A stretch of 64,000 nucleotides of DNA from Candidatus Paracaedimonas acanthamoebae (GCA_017307065.1 JAFKGL010000011.1:1-64000); one strand, 5' to 3'. Counted from the first letter of the stretch, positions 15,769 through 25,850 are shown. Translations and numbers: made by a program. The notes: generated by a model not told the origin, from the sequence alone.

Positions 15769-17241
15769 TTATTGCACTTCTTTTATTTTATGGACGGTTC
15801 TTGTCGTACTCTGTTCTGGGATCAATTCAACCAACAAGACTTCTCCGCCCCAACTTTGGACTTCGCGCGCCCCCACAACCTTATCAACGGTATAATCAGC
15901 CCCTTTAATCAGAACATCAGGGCGCAAGGTGTGGATAAGATTGATCGGCGTATCCTCTTCAAAAATAACCACCATATCGACCATCTCTAAAGATGCTAGA
16001 ACCGTTGCTCGCGCTTCTTCAGATTGGATAGGGCGTTGAGACCCCTTCAAGCGCTGAATTGACTTATTGCTATTCAATCCGACAATTAATTTATCACACT
16101 TGGATTTTGCTTCTCGCAAAAGCGCAATATGCCCCGGATGAAGCAAATCAAAGCATCCATTTGTAAATCCTATCTTCAGTCCCTGACGCTTCCACTGAAT
16201 GACCATGTCATTGGCCTCTGAAAGGTTCACATCCTTACTTTTTATAGAAGAAATATTTTTCTTTTTAAGAATATGCTGAATTTCGTCTGAACCGACAGTT
16301 GCCGTACCCACCTTTGCCACCACTAACCCTGCCGCTACATTTGCAAGGTACGCAGCCTCTTCAAAAGAAGCACCACCTAACAAAAAAGCTGAAAACGCCG
16401 CAATAACCGTATCACCCGCCCCAGAAACATCAAAAACTTCGATAGCATGGGTTGGAATATGAAAGGACTCTTGATCTGCTCGGATTAAACTCATCCCTTG
16501 CTCGCTTCGCGTTACAAGCACCGCTCCAATATCGTATTTATGGATGAGGCTCAACGCAGCTTCAACAATTTGCTCATCCGTAGAAACGGGCATACGTGTG
16601 GCTTGCGCAAGCTCTTTCAGGTTGGGCGTGAGAACCGTTGCCCCCTGATAAATACTATAATCTGACCCTTTTGGATCCACAATAACAGGTTTTCCGGCTT
16701 GTTTTGCGAGCGAAAGCAACTCTTTTAAAAGAGCCGGATGCAACATCCCTTTTCCATAATCTGAGAAAATGACACCCCCAACTAAAGGAAGCTGGTCTTG
16801 AAAATATCGCCTCACTTGCACTTGAATGTCAGAAGAAAGGGGAAAAGTCGCTTCATTATCAGCTCGCAATATTTGTTGATTATGAGCTAGATAGCGAATT
16901 TTATGAGTGGTTGGGCGATAAGGATCTTGGATTAAATTCCCCTTTGTTCGAGGAAGTTCATCGATGAGTTTGGTTAATTCTTCGCCCTCATTATCCTTGC
17001 CAATCAACCCGCAAAAAGAAGTTTCAACGCCGAGCGCAGAGAGATTGCGCACCACGTTTCCTGCCCCTCCCACAGAAGTTGTTTTATGCGTCATATGAAA
17101 TACAGGCACAGGGGCTTCAGGAGAAATACGCTCCACTCGACCATACATAAAACAATCAAGCATTATATCCCCCAGACATAACAAACGCGTCTGAGCTAAC
17201 TGATCAAAATAAGAATCAAAATCTGCAGAAGAAATCATCAT
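15769..17241 (-). CDS. hldE: Bifunctional heptose 7-phosphate kinase / heptose 1-phosphate adenylyltransferase
   Basis: The 490-residue protein joins two activities of ADP-heptose synthesis for LPS core. The PfkB/ribokinase-type kinase spans about residues 1-325 (GDIMLDCF, SVGGAGNVVRNLSALG, and the C-terminal DVSGAGDTVIAAF with catalytic Asp). The cytidylyltransferase-like domain spans about 350-490 (FTNGCFDLLHPGH, the HxGH-type nucleotide site, and GADYTVDKVVG). Both domains look intact. Its start overlaps the gmhA stop by four bases (ATGA), so the two are translationally coupled and supply consecutive steps of the pathway. GmhB was not seen in the window. Confidence 0.97.
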   Translation of the reverse strand: MMISSADFDSYFDQLAQTRLLCLGDIMLDCFMYGRVERISPEAPVPVFHMTHKTTSVGGAGNVVRNLSALGVETSFCGLIGKDNEGEELTKLIDELPRTKGNLIQDPYRPTTHKIRYLAHNQQILRADNEATFPLSSDIQVQVRRYFQDQLPLVGGVIFSDYGKGMLHPALLKELLSLAKQAGKPVIVDPKGSDYSIYQGATVLTPNLKELAQATRMPVSTDEQIVEAALSLIHKYDIGAVLVTRSEQGMSLIRADQESFHIPTHAIEVFDVSGAGDTVIAAFSAFLLGGASFEEAAYLANVAAGLVVAKVGTATVGSDEIQHILKKKNISSIKSKDVNLSEANDMVIQWKRQGLKIGFTNGCFDLLHPGHIALLREAKSKCDKLIVGLNSNKSIQRLKGSQRPIQSEEARATVLASLEMVDMVVIFEEDTPINLIHTLRPDVLIKGADYTVDKVVGAREVQSWGGEVLLVELIPEQSTTRTVHKIKEVQ

Positions 17242-17840
17242 GAGCCTTGAGCGTCAGCAAAAAAATCTTCCAATGCTCCGCACAACATTTGCCCTAAAGT
17301 GATATGCATTTCCTGGATACGGCTTGTTGTAAACGAAGGAACACATAACATTAAATCGACCATTCCTGGCAATTCTCCACCTGTTCCGCCGGTAAAAGCA
17401 ACTGTCTTAAGTCCCAAGGCTTGCGCCCTTTTAAAGGCTAAAATAACATTCGGGCTTTTGCCTGAAGTTGTAATTCCAATCACAAGATCATTCGGCTTAG
17501 CAAGAGCTTCTAATTGCCTTTCAAAAAGATGATCAAAACCAAAATCATTTCCAATGGCTGTTAACGCAGAACTATCCGTCGTTAAAGCGAGCGCCGCAAG
17601 AGCCGCACGATTTTTACGATACCGCACGGTAAGCTCTGTTGCCAAATGCTGAGAGTCAGCTGCACTGCCGCCATTTCCAAAAAAGATTATTTTTCCCCCT
17701 TTTTGCAAGGCCTCGATTGCCAACTCCACGAGAGTCACAAACTGGTTTTGTAGACTTCCTTGGGTTTCTTCAGCTACCTTCAAATGTTCTTTAAATTCAT
17801 CCTGAAAAAAAGCATCCCAAGAAGTCGCGATTAAAGTCAT
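17238..17840 (-). CDS. gmhA: Phosphoheptose isomerase
   Basis: A 200-residue SIS-domain protein that converts sedoheptulose 7-phosphate to D-glycero-D-manno-heptose 7-phosphate, the first step of ADP-heptose synthesis. The sugar-phosphate site is visible as IIFFGNGGSAADSQHLATEL, followed by ALTTDSSALTAIGNDF, GITTSGKSPNV and the C-terminal IQEMHITLGQMLC, all family hallmarks. It is followed by hldE with a four-base overlap and is preceded by a zinc-ribbon membrane protein gene nine bases upstream, so the three probably form one operon. Confidence 0.97.
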   Translation of the reverse strand: MTLIATSWDAFFQDEFKEHLKVAEETQGSLQNQFVTLVELAIEALQKGGKIIFFGNGGSAADSQHLATELTVRYRKNRAALAALALTTDSSALTAIGNDFGFDHLFERQLEALAKPNDLVIGITTSGKSPNVILAFKRAQALGLKTVAFTGGTGGELPGMVDLMLCVPSFTTSRIQEMHITLGQMLCGALEDFFADAQGS

Positions 17841-17849
17841 AAAAATCTC

Positions 17850-18548
17850 CTAAAATTCAACTGTAATATCTTTTGCGCCCTCTACCATAGGATGAGGCGT
17901 TGTTTCAAAACTTAAACGTTCTGATGGAAATAAGCGGGATTCAGAAAGAGTGTAGTCCCATTCTTCTAAAGTACAAAGCCCATCTCCGGTTACAGAACTT
18001 TTCAGCATTTTTGCTAATGTTTGTTTCAAGTGCATTTTCAACTGAGAGGTCACAGGAGCTCTCTTACATTCGCCTTTTACAACAATGTGAAGTGTTGGAA
18101 TCGTTCGTATTAAAGAAGATGTATTTACAAGTTCCCCCTTTAAAACAATCAACGAATTTGTCCCTTGGGTAATCTGAATAGGAGTGATATTTTCTATTTG
18201 CAAATTTTCAGTCGGATTTGAGATTGAAAAACCAATTTTTGAAAAAATTTTCCCCGTACTTGGCCAATGCGCAACAATGGTATTCCGAGCCATAAAGAAA
18301 GACCCTAGCAATAGAATGAAACCCACAACCATAAGAATCCACATTGTAGGGTAGCGCTTTGCAACCACAACATTCTCTTTTTCGACAAAGAAATCTGCTG
18401 TTAAATCTGCCAAAGCTGCCATATCTTCATCTAAGTCTTGGTGCCACGTATGTCGACAAGCAACGCAACGGACAAGCCTTCCTTTTGACCCAATTTCACG
18501 TGATTCAATCATGTAGCGTTTCTGACAAGAAGGACAAGTTAGAATCAT
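17850..18548 (-). CDS. MJ0042-type zinc-ribbon membrane protein (DUF3426-like)
   Basis: The 232-residue protein starts with a zinc ribbon (CPSCQKRY and CVACRHTW, four cysteines in residues 4-33), the TIGR02098/MJ0042 motif common at the N terminus of alphaproteobacterial membrane proteins. A transmembrane helix follows at about residues 69-88 (MWILMVVGFILLLGSFFMA), and the rest is a likely periplasmic beta-rich DUF3426-type domain (LIVLKGELVNTSS). The topology puts the zinc ribbon in the cytoplasm. Function is unknown. It opens the probable operon with gmhA and hldE. Confidence 0.8.
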   Translation of the reverse strand: MILTCPSCQKRYMIESREIGSKGRLVRCVACRHTWHQDLDEDMAALADLTADFFVEKENVVVAKRYPTMWILMVVGFILLLGSFFMARNTIVAHWPSTGKIFSKIGFSISNPTENLQIENITPIQITQGTNSLIVLKGELVNTSSLIRTIPTLHIVVKGECKRAPVTSQLKMHLKQTLAKMLKSSVTGDGLCTLEEWDYTLSESRLFPSERLSFETTPHPMVEGAKDITVEF

Positions 18549-18693
18549 TTTATTATGAAACTCCGATAATTTTCTTAAATTTTATAAGAATTTTTATTGT
18601 GAAAGGCAAGTTTTATGTCCTAAGCTATATTGACTTTTATAAATTGACGTGCAAAGTCAACATATATTCAAACATTTAATTAATGAGAACTTC

Positions 18694-19146
18694 ATGGTTT
18701 GGAATTTAAGTTTTTGTCTGCTCGTAAGCTCTTTTCTTATGCTTGTCGGTTGTAGTCCCCGTATTGATCATCGTGGAAAATTACCTGATCTAGCTGAAGT
18801 TGCAAAAATAAAGTCTGGTCAAGAAACTAAAGAAGATGTCTTTCGTCTGCTTGGCAGCCCTTCAAGCACAACACTTTTTGATGAAAATACATGGATTTAT
18901 TATTATAAAGTCACAGAAAGTCTTTCTTTCTTTAAACCAACGTCTCTTGAACAAAAACTTATTATGATTCGCTTTGATGCAACCGATAAAGTAAAAGAGG
19001 TTTTAATACAAACAAACCCTGAAGAAGAAATCACTCCAAGCACAGAGATTACACCTTCTGCAGGCTATAACCACCCCCTCCTTCATCAAATATTTGGGAA
19101 TTTTGGACGGGCCGGTCGCAAAGAAGATCCTAAAAGAGGGAAATAA
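18694..19146 (+). CDS. bamE: BamE/SmpA-type outer-membrane assembly lipoprotein
   Basis: A 150-residue lipoprotein: signal peptide MVWNLSFCLLVSSFLMLVGC with the lipobox LVGC, then the SmpA/OmlA fold pattern (LAEVAKIKSGQETKEDVFRLLGSPSS, WIYYYKV, LIMIRFDATDKVKEV). BamE stabilises the BAM complex that inserts outer-membrane proteins. The ATG at 18694 is used since it begins at the signal peptide; the frame extends to 18649 without reason. The C-terminal 40 residues (Glu/Thr/Pro-rich then basic) exceed the core domain. It reads divergently from the gmhA operon. Confidence 0.85.
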   Translation: MVWNLSFCLLVSSFLMLVGCSPRIDHRGKLPDLAEVAKIKSGQETKEDVFRLLGSPSSTTLFDENTWIYYYKVTESLSFFKPTSLEQKLIMIRFDATDKVKEVLIQTNPEEEITPSTEITPSAGYNHPLLHQIFGNFGRAGRKEDPKRGK

Positions 19147-19199
19147 GATTTTCCTCTTTCTTTAATTGATTAAAAATAAAACAATCGAAAGGTAAACAA

Positions 19200-19808
19200 A
19201 TGGCATTTACACTTCCTCCTCTTCCTTATGCACAGGATGCTTTGGAACCCTATCTTTCAGCCCGCACTCTTGACTTTCATCACGGGAAACATCATCAAGC
19301 TTATGTCACCAATCTTAATAATCTTCTTACTGACGCGACCGATCTTGCGACCTCTACGTTAGAAGAAATCATTATGCATACAGCTCAAGATCCTTCTAAA
19401 AGCAGTATCTTTAATAATGCGGCCCAAATATGGAATCATACATTTTTATGGAATTCCATGATGCCTAATGGGGGCGCAGAACCTCAAGGGGCTTTAGCAC
19501 TTAAAATAAATGAAGATTTTGGGAGCTTTTCAGAATTTAAAAATGCTTTTAAGCAAGCAGGCATAACACAATTTGGCTCTGGTTGGGCATGGCTTGTATA
19601 TGAAAATGGAAAATTAAAAATCACAAAAACAGGCAATGCAGATCTTCCAATGGTCCACGGTCAAATGGCCCTTTTAACCTGCGATGTTTGGGAGCATGCG
19701 TATTATTTAGATTATCAAAATCGCCGCCCTGATTATTTGGAAACCTTCTTAAATCATCTTATAAACTGGCGTTTTGCTGAAGAAAACTTTTTGAAAGCGA
19801 TAAAATAA
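19200..19808 (+). CDS. sodB: Superoxide dismutase, iron type
   Basis: The 202-residue enzyme dismutes superoxide in the cytoplasm. The metal ligands are His27 (LDFHHGKHH), His80 (WNHTFLW), Asp162 and His166 (DVWEHAYYLDY). The Fe-type signature AAQIWNH, with the outer-sphere glutamine at residue 76, favours iron over manganese. An AAAGGT RBS lies upstream of ATG 19200. It is monocistronic in appearance, 53 bases behind bamE. Confidence 0.97.
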   Translation: MAFTLPPLPYAQDALEPYLSARTLDFHHGKHHQAYVTNLNNLLTDATDLATSTLEEIIMHTAQDPSKSSIFNNAAQIWNHTFLWNSMMPNGGAEPQGALALKINEDFGSFSEFKNAFKQAGITQFGSGWAWLVYENGKLKITKTGNADLPMVHGQMALLTCDVWEHAYYLDYQNRRPDYLETFLNHLINWRFAEENFLKAIK

Positions 19809-20017
19809 AAATTGTCATAATTTAAGTCCTAAAAAACTAATTTTTTTGATTTGTGATAGAAATTCTAAGAGTTGCATTTTTTGCATAGCTTGATAAATAA
19901 TTTTACATTTGTCATTCAGGATAAAAAAAGTAAAAATATAAACGAAGTTTTGGCCTTGTAATAATAAAATTGGTTCTTACATTAGTTCCATAGCTAAAAT
20001 AATATTAAGGAAATATC

Positions 20018-20917
20018 ATGGATCTTGATAAGTTACGTATTTTTTACTATGCAGCAAAAGCCAAGAGTTTCACAAATTGTGAGCTAAATTTAAGCCCTTC
20101 AGCTATAAGTCGACATATTAGTGATCTTGAACATCGCCTTAAAGCTCCCTTGTTTTATCGACAAGGCCGAGGACTTAGCCTCACCGATCAGGGCGAAGTT
20201 CTTTTTGAATCAACTCATAAAGTTTTTGCAGAACTTGATGCCGCTCGTTCACTCTTAAGTGAGGTTGGTATTGAACCTCAAGGCATATTAAGGATTGCTA
20301 TTCCGGGCGGTTGGACGACAACTATTCTTATCCAATATATTGCGGAATTTCTAAAGCAATATCCCAAAATTCGACTCCATATGATTCCTATTGAACGCCT
20401 TAATGACTTTAATCTTAATGAAGTGGATGCAGCCATTATTCCGTTTATGCCAGATCGACCAACCTGGATTCAGCGTCATCTTATGGAATTCCACTTAAAA
20501 TTATTTGCAAGCCAAGATTACTTAAATGCTCATGGAACTCCGAAAACCGTAGAAGATCTAGATTCTCATTATATGATCACACATGGAGCAGATGGACATA
20601 CGCTATCAGATCTTAAGTGGCATCTAACTTTAGGAATGAAAGAAGATAAATTGCGAGAACCTTACATGGTTGTCTGCAGCCCTTACCATGCAGCAGAACA
20701 AGGCCTAGGCATTGCTACACTTGCTCAAGAAAATTTACTTCTCAGAAGTGGGAAATTAGTTGAAGTTCTACCTGAGGTGGAAGGCCCTTCTATTGATGCA
20801 TATTATGTCTATCCTGAGCATTTAAAAGAATCAAAAAAGATCCGCTTATTAGGTGATTACATCGTTGATTTTATAAAGAAAACAAAGAATCTTTCTAATT
20901 TACCGAAAGTCGCTTAA
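20018..20917 (+). CDS. LysR-family transcriptional regulator
   Basis: A 299-residue LysR protein: winged HTH in residues 1-60 (LDKLRIFYYAAKAKSF, LSPSAISRHISDLEHRL) and a ligand-binding domain from about residue 90. It is paralogous to the LysR protein at 678-1580, sharing YPKIRLHM-type, HLMEFHLKLFASQDYL, AEQGLGIAT, LVEVLPEVEGPSIDAYY segments. The HTH is slightly shorter than usual at the SFTNCELNLS turn. It has an AAGGAA RBS and lies between sodB and recO on the same strand with a 200-base spacer; no obvious divergent target. The regulated genes are unknown. Confidence 0.9.
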   Translation: MDLDKLRIFYYAAKAKSFTNCELNLSPSAISRHISDLEHRLKAPLFYRQGRGLSLTDQGEVLFESTHKVFAELDAARSLLSEVGIEPQGILRIAIPGGWTTTILIQYIAEFLKQYPKIRLHMIPIERLNDFNLNEVDAAIIPFMPDRPTWIQRHLMEFHLKLFASQDYLNAHGTPKTVEDLDSHYMITHGADGHTLSDLKWHLTLGMKEDKLREPYMVVCSPYHAAEQGLGIATLAQENLLLRSGKLVEVLPEVEGPSIDAYYVYPEHLKESKKIRLLGDYIVDFIKKTKNLSNLPKVA

Positions 20918-21005
20918 AAATTTAAGACTAGAATGCTAAACTTGGCCAAAATTAAAAGTCTATTTAATTTAAAGCCTTCCTTATAAAGTACAAAGGGGTT
21001 CTAGT

Positions 21006-21749
21006 TTGCAGTGGAAAGATCAAGGCATCATTATTGCACTTAAGCGACTTGGTGAAGATAAAATTATTGTCACTTTGTTGACGCATACCCACGGTCGCCA
21101 TATGGGGGTTACACGACTCAATAAAAAAGCAGAACAAGTTTTTCACCTGGGAAACCTTTGCGATATCTCATGGCAAGCTCGCTTACCCGAACACATGGGT
21201 ACTTGGCGCCTTGAAAATATCCACAGCGCCTTTGCAATGATTTTCCAAAATCCGCTCCAACTGGAAGCTCTTAATACGGCTTGTGCCCTTATTGATGCCA
21301 CTCTTCCTGAACGCGAACCTCACGAAGAGATTTTTAATGTTTTTCAAAAATTTCTTTATAATTTAACCCATGAAAATTGGTCTTGGTTTTTGATTGATCT
21401 TGAACTTATCCTCCTAAAATATGCCGGGATTTCTTTAGATTTTTCCACATGCGCTGCGACAGGAAGCAAGCAAGATCTTATCTTCATTTCCCCCCGTACA
21501 GGACGTGCTGTTTCTAAAATTGCGGGCTCTCCCTATCAAGATCGTCTTTTAAAACTTCCTCCCTGCTTGACAGAATCTAAGAGGCATGAGATTTCTCTTT
21601 CAAGTAAGGAATTTTTAGCAGTGCTTGAATTAAATGAATACTTTTTAAATCGTTATTTATTTGGCCTTCATGGGTTAAAATTACCCGAAGCTCGCGAACG
21701 CTTTAAAAATCGGCTCGCGCGCCAATCTTATAAATTGAGGTCGGAATGA
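21006..21749 (+). CDS. recO: DNA repair protein RecO
   Basis: The 247-residue protein has the RecO layout: N-terminal OB fold (residues 1-80, with IIIALKRLGEDKIIVTLLTHTHGRHMG) and a helical C-terminal domain with the FLIDLELILLKYAGISLDFSTCA segment. RecO loads RecA on SSB-coated DNA in the RecFOR pathway. The start is TTG at 21006 with AAAGGGG upstream; no ATG fits the family N terminus. Its stop overlaps the parC start by four bases (ATGA), a linkage also familiar from other alphaproteobacteria. Zinc-finger cysteines of some RecO proteins are not evident. Confidence 0.92.
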   Translation: MQWKDQGIIIALKRLGEDKIIVTLLTHTHGRHMGVTRLNKKAEQVFHLGNLCDISWQARLPEHMGTWRLENIHSAFAMIFQNPLQLEALNTACALIDATLPEREPHEEIFNVFQKFLYNLTHENWSWFLIDLELILLKYAGISLDFSTCAATGSKQDLIFISPRTGRAVSKIAGSPYQDRLLKLPPCLTESKRHEISLSSKEFLAVLELNEYFLNRYLFGLHGLKLPEARERFKNRLARQSYKLRSE

Positions 21750-23968
21750 CAGATTCTATTGGTCGAGTTAAAGATACGCTTCTTAATGAAGCTCTTTCTG
21801 AGCGCTATTTAAGTTATGCTTTGTCCACCATCACTGCGCGCTCACTTCCTGATGTCAGAGATGGTCTAAAACCTGTTCAAAGACGCATTCTATATGCCAT
21901 GGGAGAATCTGGGAATACTCAAGATAAACCTTATCGGAAATCAGCAAGTGCTGTGGGTTATGTGATGATGAAATATCACCCCCATGGCAATGATCCGATT
22001 TATGAATCCATGGTCCGTATGGCCCAAGATTTCTCTCTCCGTTACCTGATGATTGATGGCCAGGGAAATTTCGGAAGCTTGGATGGCGATAACGCTGCAG
22101 CCATGCGATATACCGAAGCTCGTCTTACATTAGCCGCCGCCTATATGCTTGAAGGTATTTATGAAGAAGCTGTTGATTTTAAAAAAACTTATAACAATGA
22201 GACTGAAGAACCTCTCGTCCTTCCAGCTAAATTCCCCAATCTTTTAGCAAATGGCGCAGTAGGTATTGCTGTAGGCATGGCAACTAACATTCCGCCTCAT
22301 AACGTAGGGGAAATTTGTGCGGCGCTTCAACTTCTCCTTAAAGATTCAACTGTTTCCATTTCTCAACTTCTTCAAGTACTCCCTGGGCCAGATTTCCCCA
22401 CGGGAGGTTTACTTGTCGAACCCCATGAGAATATTTTAAAAGCTTATGAGACTGGCCGAGGTAGTTTCCGGTTACGTTCACGATATGAGATTGAACCTCT
22501 CAAAGGAGGCTCATATCAAATTGTCGTCACTGAAATTCCTTATCAAGTCCAAAAAGCACGCTTGATTGAAAAAATCGCAGATTTAATTGTTGAGAAGAAA
22601 ATTCCCCTTCTCAGCGACGTGAGAGACGAATCAGCTGAAGATATAAGACTCATTCTTATCCCTAAGAATCGTACTATTGATCCTTTGATCCTGATGGAAG
22701 CTCTTTACCGACAAACAGATCTTGAAATTCGTTTTAATATGAACATGAACGTCCTAGATGAAGGACGCATTCCGAAGGTGATGAACTTAAAAGAAGTTTT
22801 GCAGGCTTTTCTTAAACATCGTCAGCAAGTTTTACAGCGGACATCCAACTATCGTCTTAAGCAAATTGATCATCGTCTTGAGGTTCTTCAAGGATATCAA
22901 ATTGCTTACTTAAATTTAGATGAAGTTATTCGCATTATCCGAGAAGAGGATGATCCGAAGCTTGAAATGCAAAAGCGGTGGGCTCTCTCAGATATTCAAG
23001 TAGAAGCTATTTTAAATATGCGTCTACGCACATTGCGAAAACTTGAAGAGATTGAAATCCTCAAAGAACTCCAAGCCCTTGAACAAGAAAAAATAGAACT
23101 TCAAGAACTACTTTCATCAGAAAAACAACAATGGCATACCATCGCGAAAGAAATTAAAGAAATAGAAAAAGGATTTGGCTCCGCACATCCTTTTGGAAAA
23201 CGTCGGACAACTTTTGAAACAGCTCCTCAGCTTGCGGATGTTCCACTTGAAGCCTTTTTAGAAAAAGAGCCTGTTACGATTGTCTGTTCAAATAAAAATT
23301 GGATTCGTACCCTTAAAGGACATCAGCTTACGCATGAGGATATAAAATATAAAGAAGGAGATGAAGAACGTTTTATTCTTGAAGGTGAGACAACTGACAA
23401 ACTTTTAATTTTTTCTTCAAACGGTCGTTTCTACACGTTGGGGATTGATAAACTTCCAAGTGGTAGAGGTCATGGAGAAGCTTTACGCCTTTTAATTGAT
23501 CTTGGGAATGAGGATGAAATCCTTTCCGTATTTGTCATTAAAGCTAACATGCTTGATCAAAAATACTTAGTCGCAACTTCAGACGGGAAAGGCTTTATCG
23601 TCGAAACTCAAGAAGCGCTTGCTCAAACAAAAATGGGCAAACAAGTTCTTATACTAAATGAGGAGGTGAAAGCTGAAAAATGCGTTCCTGTTGTAGGCGA
23701 TCATGTAGCGATTATTGGAACTAATCGTAAGTTATTAATTTTTCCTATTACTGAAATTCCTCAACTTTCCCGAGGTAAAGGAGTCATTCTACAGAAATAT
23801 AAAGGGGCCGTTTTTTCAGATTTAAAGGTCTTTACACTCAGCCAAGGTTTAAGTTGGGTTTATGGAAATCAAAACCGAACGGTTACAGATTTACGTCCTT
23901 GGCTTGGCACTCGAGCTCAAACAGGGAAACTTCCGCCTTTCGGTTTCCCTAAAGATAATAAATTTTAA
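21746..23968 (+). CDS. parC: DNA topoisomerase IV subunit A
   Basis: A 740-residue type IIA topoisomerase subunit that cleaves and rejoins DNA to decatenate chromosomes with ParE. The breakage-reunion domain (about 1-480) shows [35 protein letters not shown] and the nucleophile Tyr122 in [11 protein letters not shown] shorter C-terminal beta-pinwheel follows. It is ParC rather than GyrA by length and by the lack of a GyrA box. At the quinolone-contact position corresponding to E. coli ParC Ser80 it has Asp83 (HGNDPIYE), with Glu87 retained. Coupled to recO. Confidence 0.95.
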   Translation: MTDSIGRVKDTLLNEALSERYLSYALSTITARSLPDVRDGLKPVQRRILYAMGESGNTQDKPYRKSASAVGYVMMKYHPHGNDPIYESMVRMAQDFSLRYLMIDGQGNFGSLDGDNAAAMRYTEARLTLAAAYMLEGIYEEAVDFKKTYNNETEEPLVLPAKFPNLLANGAVGIAVGMATNIPPHNVGEICAALQLLLKDSTVSISQLLQVLPGPDFPTGGLLVEPHENILKAYETGRGSFRLRSRYEIEPLKGGSYQIVVTEIPYQVQKARLIEKIADLIVEKKIPLLSDVRDESAEDIRLILIPKNRTIDPLILMEALYRQTDLEIRFNMNMNVLDEGRIPKVMNLKEVLQAFLKHRQQVLQRTSNYRLKQIDHRLEVLQGYQIAYLNLDEVIRIIREEDDPKLEMQKRWALSDIQVEAILNMRLRTLRKLEEIEILKELQALEQEKIELQELLSSEKQQWHTIAKEIKEIEKGFGSAHPFGKRRTTFETAPQLADVPLEAFLEKEPVTIVCSNKNWIRTLKGHQLTHEDIKYKEGDEERFILEGETTDKLLIFSSNGRFYTLGIDKLPSGRGHGEALRLLIDLGNEDEILSVFVIKANMLDQKYLVATSDGKGFIVETQEALAQTKMGKQVLILNEEVKAEKCVPVVGDHVAIIGTNRKLLIFPITEIPQLSRGKGVILQKYKGAVFSDLKVFTLSQGLSWVYGNQNRTVTDLRPWLGTRAQTGKLPPFGFPKDNKF

Positions 23969-23991
23969 AGATATTTTCCAAACTTTATAAC

Positions 23992-24011
23992 AAGTCTAAT
24001 AATTTAGACTT
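23992..24011. terminator. Possible weak bidirectional terminator
   Basis: AAGTCTAA (23992-23999) and TTAGACTT (24004-24011) form an 8 bp AT-rich stem between the convergent ends of parC and rluC, followed by AAAAAT on the right. The stem is weak and overlaps the rluC stop codon. Confidence 0.3.
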
Positions 24012-24948
24012 AAAAATGTGAAAGATTAAATCTGAATTGCGTTAATGATCTCATCATATGGTCTGGTAATTCAGCTTTAAAAACCCTCGATTTTCCTCGG
24101 GGATCTGTAAATTCAATTTGATGGGCATGAAGATGAAGAGTAAAGCGATTCCCCTCAGGATGTGCTTTTTTACCGCCATACTTCCCATCTCCTAAAACCG
24201 GGGCCCCTATCTCAGCACAATGAAGCCGCAACTGATGCATTCTTCCTGTCATCGGCGTAAGTTTAAGTAAAGATAAGTTATTTTGAGTTTCAAGAACTTG
24301 ATAATGAGTGATAGCTTGCGAACCCTCATCAAAATCTACAACCATACGCTCACCTGTTTTTCCAGGAAGTTTACACATTGGAAGGCTAATCGTTCCTTTA
24401 TTTTTCTTCAGGGAACCAACAACAAGAGCAATATAAGTTTTGGTAACCTCGCCTTCCTTAAACATTTGTGTCATCCAACGCGCGTCTTCAAGAGTTTTCG
24501 CCAACAAGAGAAGGCCACTTGTATCCTTATCTAAGCGATGCGTAAGTTTAGGAGCTGCCGGAAAAAGAGCTGTCATAATTTGATCAACACTTTCCTTAAT
24601 CCCTGTGCCTCCTTGTGTTGCCAAACCTTGCGGCTTATTAAGCACAATCCACTGATCATTTTGATACACTATAGCTTCTTGAACTTTTCTTAAAATTTGA
24701 GGGCTTAGAGGTTTTTGTATGGGTGATTGTGGTTTTTCAATCAGTGACGTATAAGAAGGAAGTCTGAGTTCTTGATTGAGTAACAAATTCTCATTTCCCT
24801 TAACTCTCTTTCCATTAAGACGAATCTGACCTGTTCTCAACCATTTTTGTAATTGGTTAAAAGGCATCCCTTGATAGTAACGTTTTAACCAATTCAACAA
24901 ACGCATATCTACGTCGTTAGCAGAAATGATCACTTGTTGAACTGTCAT
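24010..24948 (-). CDS. rluC: 23S rRNA pseudouridine synthase, RluC type
   Basis: A 312-residue pseudouridine synthase of the RluA/RluC/RluD family. An S4 RNA-binding domain occupies about residues 15-70 (MPFNQLQKWLRTGQIRLNGKRV); the catalytic domain follows with HRLDKDTSGLLLLAK, whose Asp is the nucleophile, and GRMHQLRLHCAEIGAPVLGD. RluC modifies U955, U2504 and U2580 in E. coli 23S rRNA. The choice of RluC over RluD rests on the S4 domain and general pattern and is moderate. It is monocistronic and converges with parC. Confidence 0.88.
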   Translation of the reverse strand: MTVQQVIISANDVDMRLLNWLKRYYQGMPFNQLQKWLRTGQIRLNGKRVKGNENLLLNQELRLPSYTSLIEKPQSPIQKPLSPQILRKVQEAIVYQNDQWIVLNKPQGLATQGGTGIKESVDQIMTALFPAAPKLTHRLDKDTSGLLLLAKTLEDARWMTQMFKEGEVTKTYIALVVGSLKKNKGTISLPMCKLPGKTGERMVVDFDEGSQAITHYQVLETQNNLSLLKLTPMTGRMHQLRLHCAEIGAPVLGDGKYGGKKAHPEGNRFTLHLHAHQIEFTDPRGKSRVFKAELPDHMMRSLTQFRFNLSHF

Positions 24949-25017
24949 CTTTTTTCTTTCTCTTTTTAGAATCTAGAGTACTCTGAATTCAACTGATATA
25001 TAAACACGCAAAATTCA

Positions 25018-25850
25018 ATGAATACTTTCGAAAAAAATATCATAAGTATCTATGGTCGTAGAGGACAAGAATGGCTTCATCGCCTTCCAGATTTGGTATG
25101 TCAAATTTCTCAAATTTGGAATTTAACTCATCTACAGCCCATAGAAACAATGACTTATAACTATGTCTTATCAGGTTTTCAAAAAGAAAACCCCATCATT
25201 TTAAAATTATCTCTTGATGCAGAACGTTTACAAACAGAAGAGACAACTTTAAAATTTTTCTCCAAATATGGCGCGTTTCAGTTCTTCATTCTGATAAGCA
25301 TGCTCTCTTGTTAGAACAACTTATACCAGGCCTTTCTTTAAAGACTTATCTTCCTGATCGAAAAGATGAAGCTCGTCTTTTCATGTGTCAAACAATGGAA
25401 AGGCTTCATCAAGCCCCTCTCTCTCAAAATGCTAGAACCTCATTTCCTGCTATAGCGGATCTTTTAAAAACCCTGGATAAAGAATGGAATATTCCTCATG
25501 AATATCTTGTGAAAGCCCGGTTTTTAAAAAATAGACTCCTTACTCATTCTCGACCGCATGTCTTGCTACATGGAGATTTACATCACGATAATATTCTTTT
25601 ACAGGATAAAAAATGGATCGTCATTGATCCCCAAGGGGTTATCGGCCCCCCGATGAGTGAAATCTGGGCTTTTATTATCGATCCCATTGCCGACACAGAA
25701 TACGTAGCCACTTATTTTAATGACTCTCTGAGCACTGTTCGGGAATGGTATTTTGTTCGCCTTATACTGGCAAGTTGTTGGAATTTAGAAGATCGCCTTA
25801 GTCCCGAACGTTTTCTAGAATTAGCAAAAAAGATCTTCCCTTTCGTATAA
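25018..25850 (+). pseudogene. Frameshifted aminoglycoside/hydroxyurea kinase-like gene
   Basis: Two overlapping frames read as one protein of about 277 residues of the streptomycin 6-kinase/aminoglycoside phosphotransferase group. The first (25018-25314) gives the N-terminal lobe to FFSKYGA; the second, one frame back, is open through RVSVLHSDKHALLLEQLIPG and carries the catalytic loop HGDLHHDN and the metal-binding IDPQG segment. Loss of one base between about 25263 and 25275 explains the break. No slippery heptamer is present there, so programmed frameshifting is unlikely. Such kinases phosphorylate streptomycin or other small molecules. The gene is probably recently inactivated, or the break is a sequencing error. 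Confidence 0.8.

Noticed and set aside
25255-25280. Programmed -1 frameshift in the kinase gene
   Set aside because: No X-XXY-YYZ slippery heptamer or downstream stem-loop is visible at the switch point.
25018-25314. Treating the two halves of the kinase locus as separate genes
   Set aside because: Both frames match consecutive parts of one family and overlap; the second frame starts only at a TTG with no RBS.
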